In this document: in pieces, positions 27,231-36,289 of the stretch
How positions within the stretch are numbered: the stretch's first letter is position 1
Layout: each line of letters starts with the position of its first letter
Assembly (NCBI GenBank): GCA_963728655.1
Contig: CAVSLD010000006.1
Location: 930,001 to 994,000 of the forward strand
Length of the DNA: 64,000 nt
From: Iamia sp963728655
Lineage (GTDB): Bacteria > Actinomycetota > Acidimicrobiia > Acidimicrobiales > Iamiaceae
Direction: 5' to 3'
Position numbers and translations under genes: made by a program
The notes under the pieces: generated by a model
Database searches by the model: none
Seen by the model: only the letters and a program-made list of their open reading frames with translations
Told to the model about the DNA's origin: nothing

Positions 27231-28742
27231 TCAGCCCTCGTCGGCGGCCCAGGCCCGCGGAGCGGCCCACGGCCTCCAGCCACGGTCGTGCAGGGCATCG
27301 GCCGCGCTCCGGTCGGTGATCGGGCTGCCACCGGGCTCGTCGCCCAGCCCAGAGGTCGGCTCAGCTCGTCGGTCGAGGACCACACCCCCTCGGCCAGCCC
27401 GGCCAGGTAGGCGGCGCCCAGGGCGGTGGTCTCGGGCACCGCGGCCCGACGGACCGGGCACGCCCAGCTGGTCGGCCTGGAGCGCAGCAGCAGGGGGGCG
27501 GCGGAGGCCCCGCCGTCGGCCCGCAGCTCGGTGACCGCGTGGCCGCTGGCCGCGGTCATGGCGTCGACCACGTCGCGGGTCTGCAGGGCCATGGCCTCGA
27601 GCACGGCCCGGGCCAGGTGGGCCTGGGTGGTGCCCCGGGTGATGCCGATGAGCAGGCCCCGGGCGTAGGGGTCCCACCACGGGCTGCCCAGGCCGGTGAA
27701 GGCGGGCACGAGGAACACGCCGTCGGTGCTCGTCGACCGTCTCGGCCAGCGGGCCCGACCTCGGCCGGCCTCGGTCGATGAGCGCCCAGGCCGTCGCGGA
27801 GCCACTGGACGGCGGACCCGGTGGAGAAGATGGCGCCCTCGTAGGCGTAGTCGGTGCGCAGCGCCGCCGTCGCCGTCGGGCAGGGTCCAGGCCACCGTGG
27901 TGAGCAGGCCGTCGACCGGCTCGGGGCAGGTGTCGCCCACGTTCATGAGCACGAACGACCCGGTGCCGTAGGTGTTCTTGGTCATGCCCGGGGCGAAGCA
28001 GGCCTGGCCGAAGAGGGCGGCCTGCTGGTCGCCGGCGATGCCGCTGATGGGGATGCCGGCCGGGCAGGCCGCCGTCGGCGCCGGTGACGCCGAAGCGGCC
28101 CGAGGTGGGCCGGACCTCGGCCAGGGCCGAGCGGGGCACGCCGAAGAGGGCGCACAGCTCGTCGGACCACTCCAGGGTGCGGATGTCGAAGAGCATGGTG
28201 CGGCTGGCGTTGGAGGCCTCGGTGGCGAACACCTCGCCGCCGGTCAGGTTCCAGAGCAGCCAGCTGTCGACGGTGCCCAGGCACAGGTCGGGACCGGCCT
28301 CCACGCCGCCCTCGCTGCAGCAGCCACTCGACCTTGGTGGCCGAGAAGTAGGGGTCGAGCACCAGGCCGGTGGCGGGCTGCGATCAGCGTCCAGCGCCCC
28401 CTGCTCGCGGAGCTCGTCGCAGCGGGCCGCGGTGCGGCGGTCCTGCCAGACGATGGCCCGGTGGAGGGGCCGGCCGGTGCGGCGGTCCCAGGCCACCACC
28501 GTCTCGCGCTGGTCGGTGATGCCGAGGGCGGCGACCGGCTGGTCGAGGTCGGTCGATCAGCTCGGCGGGTGACGGCCACGACGGCCGTCCAGATCTCGGT
28601 CGGCGTCGTGCTCCACCCACCCGGGGCGGGGGAAGTGCTGGGTGAACTCCTGGTACCGGTAGCCGGCGGGCCGGCCGGCCTCGTCGACGGCGAAGGCCCG
28701 CACCCCGGTGGTGCCGGCGTCGAGGGCGATGACCACTGCCAT
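27231..28742 (-). CDS. glpK: Glycerol kinase (FGGY family), frameshifted
   Basis: GlpK phosphorylates glycerol to sn-glycerol 3-phosphate with ATP in the cytosol. The span gives about 503 residues, the normal length. Blocks are MAVVIALDAGTTGVRAFAVD, PRPGWVEHDA, IVWQDRRTAARCDELRE, DPYFSATKVEWLLQ, LGTVDSWLLWNLTGG, MTKNTYGTGSFVLMNVGD, GVFLVPAFTGLGSPWWDPYA, RADGGASAAPLL with LQADQLGVPV, and TALGAAYLAGLAEGVW. The catalytic Asp is in the GSPWWDPYARG region. About ten frame changes occur (for example near 28610, 28555, 28375, 28317, 28070, 27868, 27785, 27730, 27470, 27350). A TATCGT -10 box lies eight bases before the ATG. Confidence 0.85.
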
Positions 28743-28750
28743 GGCGCCGG

Positions 28751-28756
28751 ACGATA
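28751..28756 (-). promoter_or_regulatory. -10 box (TATCGT) of a probable leaderless glpK promoter
   Basis: On the minus strand TATCGT ends eight bases before the glpK ATG at 28742. Confidence 0.45.
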
Positions 28757-28831
28757 GGGGTCGGCGGCGACCGGTAGTGTCGGACCGCTCCGGTGGCGTC
28801 GGCCGGCTCGACCCGCCGACGAGGAGGACCG

Positions 28832-29870
28832 ATGGTGCGACTGGGCGTGCTGACCAGCGGGGGCGACTGCCCCGGGCTGAACGCGGTGATCCGCGCCGTG
28901 GTCCGCAAGGTCGAGCGCCACCTCGACGGCACCGTGATCGGCTTCCACGACGGCTACCTGGGCCTGATGGAGGACCGCTACGACGTCCTCACCATCGACC
29001 GCTGCCGGGGCATCCTGCCCCGGGGCGGCACCATCCTGGGCACCAGCCGCCACCAGCCCTACGGCACCGCCCGACGGCGTGGACCGGGTGCGGGCCACCA
29101 TGGCCCGCCGGGGCCTCGACGGCCTGGTGGTCATCGGCGGCAACGGCAGCCTGGGCGCGGCCCGCGACCTGGGCCAGCGACGGCGTCCCGGTGGTGGGGG
29201 TGCCCAAGACCATCGACAACGACCTGGGCGCCACCGAGGTCACCTTCGGCTTCGACACCGCGGTGGCCACCGCCACCGACGCCATCGACCGCCTCCACAC
29301 CACCGCCGAGAGCCACGACCGGGTGATGCTGGTCGAGGTCATGGGCCGCCACGTGGGCCACATCGCCACCTGGGCGGGCATCGCCGGCGGGCGCCACCAT
29401 GATCCTCGTCCCCGAGGAGCCCTTCGACATCAACGAGGTGTGCGACACGCTGCGCCGGCGCCACGACCAGGGCCGCTACGCCTCGATCGTCGTGGTGGCC
29501 GAGGGGGCCATGCCCGGTCGAGGGCGGCGACTTCGCGCTGCCCGACCCCGGCCTCGACCAGTTCGGCCACCAGCGCCTCGGCGGCATCGCCCACCTCCTG
29601 GCCCCCGAGATCGAGGCCCGCACCGGCTTCGAGACCAGGGTGGTCGTGCTCGGCTACGTCCAGCGGGGCGGCTCGCCCACCGCCACCGACCGGGTGCTGG
29701 CCAGCCGCTTCGGCGTGGCCGCGGCCGAGGCCGCGGACGACGGGGCCTGGGGGACGATGGTGGCCATCCGGGCCGGCCAGGTGGTCCGGGTGCCCCTCGC
29801 CGAGGCGGTGGCCGAGCCCAAGGTCGTGGCCCGCGACATCCACGACGTGGGCAAGGTCTTCTTCGCCTGA
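28832..29870 (+). CDS. pfkA: 6-phosphofructokinase
   Basis: PfkA phosphorylates fructose 6-phosphate in glycolysis. The joined product is about 344 residues. LGVLTSGGDCPGLNAVIRAV is the nucleotide-binding start, VVIGGNGSLGAARDL follows, then VVGVPKTIDNDLGATE with the catalytic TIDND, EVMGRHVGHIATWAGIAGG, VPEEPFD, VVLGYVQRGGSPTATDRVLA. The usual GGDGS reads GGNGS, and PKTIDND carries Lys at the site that distinguishes phosphoryl donors. Gly after the N suggests ATP rather than pyrophosphate. The ATG at 28832 follows GAGGAGG. Frame changes are near 29071, 29176, 29391 and 29518. The TGA overlaps the next ATG. Confidence 0.9.
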
Positions 29871-31235
29871 TGGTCCCGGTCGAGGTCCTGACCGCGGCCC
29901 GCAGCGAGTCCCTCCAGCGCCGGGTCGCCGGCGGCCTGCAGGCCCTCGGGCGTGCGCGTCGGCGACCGCGTGGTGGTGCCCGCGCCCGACCCGGCGGCGG
30001 GCCTGGCCGCGGGGACGGTGCTCTCCGCGGTGCTGGGCGCCCTGCGGGTCGGGCATCGTGCCGGTCGTGCTCCACGGCGGCCTGCTGGCCGAGGAGCGGG
30101 CCCCGCTGGTGGCCGACGCCGACCCCGCGCCTCGACCTCGGCGCCGCCCGACCTGGCGGCCCTGGCCGACCGAGCGGGCCCCCGACCGACCTGGCTCCCG
30201 ACCCCCTGGCCCGGCCGCTGCACTACACCTCGGGCACCACCGGGCGGGCCAAGGGGGTGTGGTCCGGGGTGCTGGCCGAGCCGCGGCTGCGGCCGCCCTG
30301 CGGGCCGAGGAGGCCGACCTCTGGGGCTTCGCCCCCGACGACGTCCACCTGGTGTGCTCGCCGCTGTACCACTCGGCCCCGATCCGCTTCGCCGCCGGCA
30401 CCCTGCTGGTCGGGGGCACGGTGGTGCTGCCGGAGCGCTTCGACGCTCGCCACCGTCGCCGCCGCTGCTCGCCGACGGGGCCGACGGCGCCGGCCGCCCC
30501 ACCTCCACCTTCTGCGTCCCCGCCCACCTCCAGCGCCTGTTCGCCGCTCGACGCGCCGGTGCGGGCCCCCGGCCTCCGGCTGCTGGCCCACGCCGGCGCG
30601 CCCTGCCCGCGCGCCGCTCAAGGAGCGGGCCCTGGCCACCTTCCCCGCCGGGTCGGTGTGGGAGTTCTACGGCTCGACCGAGGGCCAGCTCACCGCCTGC
30701 GGGCCCGACGAGGCCGCCGCCCACCCCGGGAGCGTGGGCCGGGCCCGGCCGGGGCGGTCGCTCCGCCTCGACCCCGACGGCACGATCTGGTGCGCGGTGC
30801 CGGCCCACGCCCGCTTCTCCTACTGGCGCGACCCGGCCCGCACCGCGGCGCGTGGCGGGCCGACCGCTTCACCGTGCGGTGACCTGGGCCGGCGTCGACG
30901 ACGACGGGTACCTCTGGCTCGACGGCCGCCGGGACGACCTGATCATCAGCGGCGGCGTGAACGTGTACCCGCTGGAGGTGGAGCAGGCCCTCGAGGGGCG
31001 GCCGGGGGTCGACGAGGTGGCGGTGTTCGGCGTCGACGACGAGCGGTGGGGCCAGCGGGTGTGCGTCGCCTACACCGGGACGGCGGGCCCCGACGCGGTG
31101 CTGGCCCACGCGGCCGCCCACCTGGCCCCGCACAAGCGGCCCAAGGAGGTCCACCGCGTCGACGGCCCTGCCCCTCACCCCGCACCGGGAAGCTGCGGCG
31201 CCTCGACCTCCCCGGGCTGCTCGGGCCTGGCGGTG
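29870..31235 (+). CDS. AMP-dependent acyl-CoA synthetase (class I adenylate-forming), frameshifted
   Basis: This enzyme activates a carboxylate as acyl-AMP and then as CoA thioester. PLHYTSGTTGRAKGVWSGVL is the P-loop signature. LVCSPLYHSAPIRFAAGTLL, RLLAHAGAPCPAPLKERAL and WEFYGSTEGQLTACG (motif YGxTE) follow. The hinge and C-terminal domain motifs are GYLWLDGRRDDLIISGGVNV and YPLEVEQALEGRPGVDEVAV, and the catalytic Lys is in LPLTPTGKLRRLDL. The substrate is unknown. The ATG overlaps the pfkA stop (TGATG). Frame changes lie near 29950, 30055, 30128, 30185, 30275, 30445, 30480, 30550, 30610, 30850 and 31170. The exact stop near 31235 is uncertain. It converges with the GerMN gene. Confidence 0.8.
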
Positions 31236-31244
31236 AGCGGGGCG

Positions 31245-31878
31245 TCAGACGCTGGGGTCGAGGTCGCGGTAGTCGTCTGCGGTGACCTGGGCCTTGGGAT
31301 CGCCGTCGGTGGGCACGTCGGCGATGGGCTTGCCCTCGACCTCGAAGCCGGACGCTGTTGACCTGGTCCAGGTCGGTGGCGGTGAGGACCACCTGGGCGT
31401 AGGCGCCGATCTCGTCGGGCCCCTGCAGGTCGCTCCACTCCGTCGCTCAGGTCGATGGTGAGCCGGCCGCCCTCCTCGAGCGGTCGCTGCGATCAGGGTG
31501 GTGCCCTGGGGGATCAGGCTCAGGAGGCCGCGGTCGAGCTCCTCCTGGGTCGGGCCCTCGAAGAGCGTCTCCAGCACGGTGGCGGGGTGGGCGGGCCGTC
31601 GAGGTTGCGCGAGCACCTCCACGAGGCTGGCGTCGTCGTCGGCTCGGGGCGTCGGCGGAGTCGTCCGACGGCGTGCTCAGGTACACGCTGGCGACGTTGG
31701 ATGACGGTCCCGACGACGAGGCGGGCGGCGCGGTGGTGGTGCTCTCGGCGGTGATGGCGCGGGGCTCGTCGTCGGTGGGCACGCCGCACGGCGCCGACGA
31801 GCAGGGCGGCGACGAGGGCCAGGGCCAGGCCGAGGGCGACCGGGGCCCGGCGGGCCCAGGCGCGGGTCGCGGGCTCAT
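31245..31878 (-). CDS. GerMN-domain lipoprotein (short LpqB-like)
   Basis: This is a lipoprotein of about 210 residues. The hydrophobic start ends near a Cys (CGVPTDDEP), then comes a Thr/Ser-rich linker and one GerMN domain. The domain includes ASVYLSTPSDD, ATVLETLFEGPTQEELDRG, LLSLIPQGTTLIAATA, LTIDLSDGVEW, AQVVLTATDLDQVNSVGFEV and EGKPIADVP. It lacks the beta-propeller of mycobacterial LpqB. The ATG overlaps the histidine-kinase stop (ATGA), so the order response regulator, kinase, lipoprotein copies mtrA-mtrB-lpqB. GerMN domains are thought to assemble at the cell surface. Frame changes lie near 31355, 31445, 31485, 31600 and 31790. The stop is at 31245. Confidence 0.7.
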
Positions 31879-33412
31879 GCCCGGGTCACCGGGAGCTGGA
31901 CGACGAAGCGGGCGCCGGGCTCGGCCGTCGGGGCGGTCCTCCACCCAGGCCCGGCCGCCGTGGAGGCGGGCGTGCTCGGCCACCAGCGAGAGGCCCAGGC
32001 CCACGCCGTCGCCCGAGGCGCTGCGGCGCCCGGCCCCGCCACCCCGCGAGAAGCGGTCGAAGATGCGGCCGCGGTCCTCGACGGGGACCCCCGGTCCGTC
32101 GTCCTCGACCGCCAGGCGGACGGGGTCGCCGTCGGCCTCGACGCCGACCCGGGTGGCGCCGCCGCCGTAGGCCTCGGCGTTGCCCAGCAGGTTGTCGAGC
32201 ATGCGCACCAGCCGGCGCTTGTCGGCCCGGACGCACGACGTCGTCCAGGCCGGGGTCGAGGTCGAGACCAGGTCGTCGGGGACGTCGCGCCGCTGGGCCA
32301 CCGCCTGGCGGACCAGCTCGGGCAGCGACACCTCGTCGAGCGACAGGCGGGCCACGCCGGCGTCGAAGCGGGAGATCTCCAGGAGGTCGTCGACCAGCTG
32401 CTGGAACCGGGCCACGTCGGCGTCCATCAGGTCGAGGGCCGAGCGCGACGCGTCGTCGGGCATCTCCTCGCGCCGCGAGGCCAGCACCGACACCGAGGCG
32501 GCGAGGGTCATCAGCGGGCTCCGCAGCTCGTGGCTCACGTCGGACGCGAAGCGCCCGTCGCGGTCGATGCGCTCCTCCAGGGCCTGGGCCATGTGGTTGA
32601 ACGAGGTCACCAGCACGTTGAGGTCGGGGTCCTCGGTGCCCTCCAGCCGGGTGTCGAGGCGCCCGCCGGCGATGGCCTCGGCGGCCAGGCCCACGTTGGC
32701 GAGCGGGCGCAGGGTGCGGCGGCTGAGCCAGTAGCCGAGGGTGCCGCCCACCAGGGTGGTGACCACCGAGGCCCCGAACAGCGAGATGCCGCAGGGACTC
32801 CAGGGTGTCCTGGAGCTCGGCGAAGGAGACGATCTCGTAGTAGGCGGCCCGGCCCGTCGTTGATCGGGATGCCGACCACCAGCTCGGGCTCGCCGTCGAT
32901 GCGTGACCCGCATGCGCACCGACTGGCCGTCGGCCACCGGCCTGCTTCACCGAGTCGGGGACGACCGACGGGCCCGAAGGTGGTCTGCAGCGGCGGCGGT
33001 GGTGCCGTCGGGCCAGCTCCACCGACGGCCGGGAGCTGGTGGCCGGGTGTCGAGCGAGGCGAGCGCAGCGTTGCAGCTCGCCGGCTGTCCTGGCGTCGGC
33101 CTCGACCCGGCGGGCCATCGCCGGTCGAGTTGCGACGTGGCCTGGCTGATGGCCGCCGCCTCGCGCTGGTTGATGAGGTTCTCCCGGGTGAGGCCCCAGG
33201 TGGTGCCGGCCATCAGGGCCGAGAGGATGGCTGCGGTGGCGGCGAAGGCGAAGGTGATGCGGGCCCGCAGGCCCGAGGCGGGCGGGCGTCGGCATCCGGC
33301 GGCGACGGGCGCCGGCGCCGACCCCGGGCGTCGACCGCCGTCGACCCGTCGAGGTCGGCGACGGTCGGCGCCTCGCGGGCCTCGGCGTCCGGTCCGGAGG
33401 TGAAGTGCGCAC
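31875..33412 (-). CDS. Sensor histidine kinase (MtrB-like)
   Basis: This is a membrane sensor kinase of about 510 residues. The first membrane helix is ITFAFAATAAILSALMAGTT (about 33190-33255), followed by an external sensor domain (broken by several shifts, 32800-33120). The second helix is LFGASVVTTLVGGTLGYWL, then HAMP (RTLRPLANVGLAAEAIAGGR). The H-box is ASDVSHELRSPLMTLAASVS, the N-box LDNLLGNAEAYGGG, and the G boxes VEDDGPGVPVEDRGRIFDRF and GVGLGLSLVAEHARLHGG. The GTG at 33412 lies four bases after the response-regulator stop. The end overlaps the lipoprotein start. It would phosphorylate the adjacent regulator. The catalytic core 32240-32790 is intact. Confidence 0.85.
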
Positions 33413-33416
33413 GGGC

Positions 33417-34097
33417 CTAGGTCTGGAGCTTGTAGCCCAGGCCGCGGACGGTGACCACGTGGCGGGGGTTGGCCGGATCGGCCTCGACCTTGGTCCGCAG
33501 CCGGCGGACGTGGACGTCGACCAGGCGACCGTCGGCGAAGTAGCCGTGGCCCCACACCCGCTCGAGCAGGACCTCGCGGGACAGCACCCGTCCGGGGCTG
33601 TTGGCCAGCTCGAGCAGCAGGCGGAACTCGGTCTTGGTGAGGTGGACCTCCTCGTCGTCGCGACGGACGACGCCCTCCTCGGGGACGATCTCGAGGTCGC
33701 CGAAGCGGAGGTGGGTGGCGCCGGAGTCGGTGGTGCGGGCCCGGCGCAGCATGGCCCGGATCCGGGCCGAGAGCTCCTTGGGGGCGAAGGGCTTGGTCAG
33801 GTAGTCGTCGGCGCCGGCCTCGAGGCCGGCCACGATGTCGTGGGTGTCGTCGCGGGCGGTGACCATGATGATGGGCACGTCGCTGGTGCGCCGGATGGAC
33901 CGGCACACCTCGAAGCCGTCGACGCCGGGCAGCATGATGTCGATCAGCACCACGTCGCTGGGGGCCTGGGCGAAGAGCTCGAGGGCGTCCTCGCCGGTGT
34001 CGGCCTCGTCGACCTTCCAGCCCTCGTCCTCGAGGGCCAGCTTGACCGCGGTGCGGATGCGCTCGTCGTCTTCGACGGTGAGGATGCGGGTCGCCAC
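33417..34097 (-). CDS. OmpR/PhoB-type response regulator (MtrA-like)
   Basis: This is an intact regulator of 226 residues. The receiver domain has ILTVEDDERIRTAVKLALED (acidic pocket), the phosphorylated Asp in DVVLIDIMLPGVDGFEV, the Thr/Ser switch in IIMVTARDDTHDI and the Lys in YLTKPFAPKELSARI. The C-terminal winged helix reads HLTKTEFRLLLELANSPGRV, LLERVWGHGYFADGRLVDVH and VRRLRTKVEADPANPRHVVT. The GTG at 34097 gives the family-typical start; an ATG at 34115 in the same frame would add six residues. With the kinase and GerMN lipoprotein it forms an MtrAB-LpqB-like unit, which in other actinobacteria coordinates cell-wall processes. Confidence 0.88.
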   Translation of the reverse strand: MATRILTVEDDERIRTAVKLALEDEGWKVDEADTGEDALELFAQAPSDVVLIDIMLPGVDGFEVCRSIRRTSDVPIIMVTARDDTHDIVAGLEAGADDYLTKPFAPKELSARIRAMLRRARTTDSGATHLRFGDLEIVPEEGVVRRDDEEVHLTKTEFRLLLELANSPGRVLSREVLLERVWGHGYFADGRLVDVHVRRLRTKVEADPANPRHVVTVRGLGYKLQT

Positions 34098-34166
34098 CCC
34101 TGCATCGTGCCTCATGGCGAGCCGGTGCGTCGCGCACCCCGAGGTCGGTGCGCCGGGTCACGGGCC

Positions 34167-34994
34167 TCAGGCCGTCGTCGGCGCCCGGCCGCGGCGACGA
34201 GGTCGCGGCAGCGGGCGCCGAACAGGCCCGGGGCCGGCGGCCACGATGCAGGCGTCGGGCAGGCCGGCGGGCAGCGGCGACGTCGCCGACCGTGCCCACC
34301 ACGGCCCCGGCCTCCTCGGCCACCAGGCCCCCGGCGGCCCAGTCCCAGGCCTGCAGGCCCTTCTCGCAGTAGCCGTCGAGGCGGCCGCAGGCGACCCAGC
34401 ACAGGTCGACCGCGGCGGCGCCCGACCCGGCGGACGTCGCGGACCTGCGGGCAGGACCCGGGCCAGGACCTCGGCCTGGCGCCGGCGGCGCTCGGGGTCG
34501 TAGCCGAACCCGGTGCCGACCAGCGAGCGGGCCGGGTCCGTGGCGCCGCTGGCGCGCGATGGGCGCGGCCGTTGCGGGTGGCGCCGTGGCCCCGGGCGGC
34601 GGCGAAGACGTCGCCGTGGAGCGGGTCGACCACCGCGCCGGCCACCACCTGCGCCGTCGGCCTCGGCGGCCACCGAGACGTTGCAGCCCGGGGATGCCGT
34701 AGAGGAAGTTGACCGTGCCGTCGATGGGGTCGATCAGCCACCGCACGCCGCTGGTGCCGGGCCGCGACGCCCCCTCCTCGCCCACCACCCCGTCGTCGGG
34801 CCGGGCCCGGAGCAGGGCCGTCGACCACCATGGCCTCCACCTCCCGGTCGACCTCGGTGACCGGGTCGGTGTCGGTGCTCTTGGTGTCGACCCGCAGGTC
34901 GGTCGGCCCCGGCCCGGGCCCGCACCCGCTCGGCGCCGGCGGTGGCCACCGCGACGGCCAGGTCGCGCCAGGCCTCGTGCTCGGGGTCGGCCAC
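34167..34994 (-). CDS. Inositol-1-monophosphatase family protein (SuhB-like)
   Basis: This is a Mg-dependent sugar-phosphate phosphatase of about 275 residues. VGEEGAS and WLIDPIDGTVNFLYGIP give the metal site, LVGTGFGYDPERR follows, and the third Asp is in QAWDWAAGGLVAEEAGAV. The GTG start (VADPEHEAWRDLAVAVATAG) lies just upstream of the previous stop, so the two genes are nearly contiguous. Frame changes are near 34915, 34815, 34690, 34655, 34555, 34440 and 34275. The end is taken as the TGA at 34167 but is uncertain by some tens of bases. The likely role is inositol supply for phosphatidylinositol-type lipids, or histidinol-phosphatase-like. Confidence 0.75.
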
Positions 34995-34999
34995 CCGGG

Positions 35000-35377
35000 T
35001 CAGGTCCGGCGGTCGCGCACGTTGCGCCGGGGCGGCTCGACGCCCGGCGGCCCGGGCCCGCTCCTCGATGGTGCGCCACTCGGTCATGGCCCGCAGCACG
35101 AGCACCGCCACCACGGCCACGCCGCCGGCGGCCAGCACCGCCCCGACCAGGGCGCCGAGGGCGGGGCCGGCGCCGCCGCCCCGGGTGGTCGAGGCGCCCT
35201 CCTGGCCCGAGACGCTGAGGTCGACGATGCCGTAGCCGATCAGCCCGCCGCAGACGCCGGCCACCACGATGGCCGCCACGGCCAGGACCCGGGCCGCAGG
35301 TGGGCGGCGCGGCCGACGGGAGGGGCCCGGCCGAGGCGGCGTCGTCGGCCGGGGGACGAGGTGCGCTCGGGGCTCAC
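35000..35377 (-). CDS. Small membrane protein with two predicted helices
   Basis: The product is about 125 residues from GTG 35377 (VSPERTSSPGRRRRLG). After one frame change near 35295 it continues with two membrane helices, AAIVVAGVCGGLIGYGIVDL and LVGAVLAAGGVAVVAVLVLR. These are separated by a Gly/Thr-rich loop and followed by a basic cytoplasmic tail (MTEWRTIEERARAAGRR). I recognise no family. It precedes the IMPase gene and is probably co-transcribed with it. A TACCGT -10 box lies seven bases before the start. Confidence 0.55.
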
Positions 35378-35384
35378 CGGCCCG

Positions 35385-35390
35385 ACGGTA
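35385..35390 (-). promoter_or_regulatory. -10 box (TACCGT) of a probable leaderless promoter
   Basis: On the minus strand TACCGT ends seven bases before the GTG at 35377. It is one half of a compact divergent promoter pair with 35457-35462. Confidence 0.5.
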
Positions 35391-35456
35391 GCGGTGGCGT
35401 GGTCCCGGCCCCCACCCGGACCGGTGGCATGTGCGGGCGTCGGACCGCCCTGCTCC

Positions 35457-35462
35457 TAGTGT
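35457..35462 (+). promoter_or_regulatory. -10 box (TAGTGT) of a probable leaderless promoter
   Basis: TAGTGT ends eight bases before the GTG at 35471 of the polyprenol-mannose synthase gene. Confidence 0.45.
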
Positions 35463-35470
35463 CTCTGGCC

Positions 35471-36235
35471 GTGTCGGTCCTGGTGGTCATCCCGACCTAC
35501 GACGAAGCCGAGAACATCGCCGACGTGATCGGCCGCGTCCGCGCGTCGGTGCCCGAGGCCCACGTCCTGGTGGTCGACGACAACAGCCCCGACGGCACCG
35601 CCGACCTGGCCGAGGCGGCGGGGGCGGAGCTGGGCCAGGTCGAGGTCCTGCGCCGGGCCGAGAAGGGTGGGCTGGGCCCCGCCTACCGGGCCGGCTTCGC
35701 CTGGGGCCTGGAGCGCGGCCTACGACGTCCTGGTGGAGATGGACGCCGACCTCTCCCACGACCCGGCCGCCCTGCCCGGACCTGCTGGCCGCGGTCGAGG
35801 GCGGCGCCGACCTGGCCATCGGCAGCCGCTACGTGCCCGGCGGCGCGGTGCCGGGGTGGCCCCGGCACCGGCTGGCCATCTCCCGGGCGGGCAACGCCTA
35901 CACGTCACCTTCGCGCTGGGCATCGACCTCCGCGACGCCACCGGCGGCTACCGGGCCTACCGGCGCCGACGCCCTCCGCAGCCTCGACCTCGAGGCCATC
36001 ACCACCTACGGCTACGGCTTCCAGGTGGAGATGGCCTACTAGCCTGGTCCGGTCCGGCCACCGGGTGGTGGAGGTGCCCATCACCTTCCGCGACCGCATC
36101 CGGGGCACGTCGAAGATGTCGCTCAGCATCGTGGGCGAGGCCCTCCGGCTGGTCACCTGGTGGGGCATCCGCGACCGCGTGCTGCACCGGGGTCGGGCCG
36201 CCGAGGCCGGCACGCCGCCCGGGGGCCCGGCCTGA
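35471..36235 (+). CDS. Polyprenol monophosphomannose synthase (GT2, Ppm1/DPM1-like)
   Basis: This is a GT-A glycosyltransferase of about 253 residues that moves mannose from GDP-mannose to polyprenyl phosphate, the donor for later mannosylation outside the membrane. VLVVIPTYDEAENIADVIGR is the start, VLVVDDNSPDGTADLAE the nucleotide site, and VEMDADLSHDPAALP the DXD metal motif. ADLAIGSRYVPGGAVPGWPR, GYGFQVEMAY and VEVPITFRDRIRGTSKMSLS are characteristic of DPM1-type enzymes. No C-terminal membrane domain follows, so the lyso-type single-domain form is present. Frame changes are near 35720, 35778, 35905, 35965 and 36040; the last creates a local TAG. Confidence 0.85.
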   Translation: MSVLVVIPTYDEAENIADVIGRVRASVPEAHVLVVDDNSPDGTADLAEAAGAELGQVEVLRRAEKGGLGPAYRAGFAWGLERGLRRPGGDGRRPLPRPGRPARTCWPRSRAAPTWPSAAATCPAARCRGGPGTGWPSPGRATPTRHLRAGHRPPRRHRRLPGLPAPTPSAASTSRPSPPTATASRWRWPTSLVRSGHRVVEVPITFRDRIRGTSKMSLSIVGEALRLVTWWGIRDRVLHRGRAAEAGTPPGGPA

Positions 36236-36289
36236 GGGGACGGGCTCCTACGCTGTCGGCGCACCACGTCGCCAGGGGAGGACCGCCAG

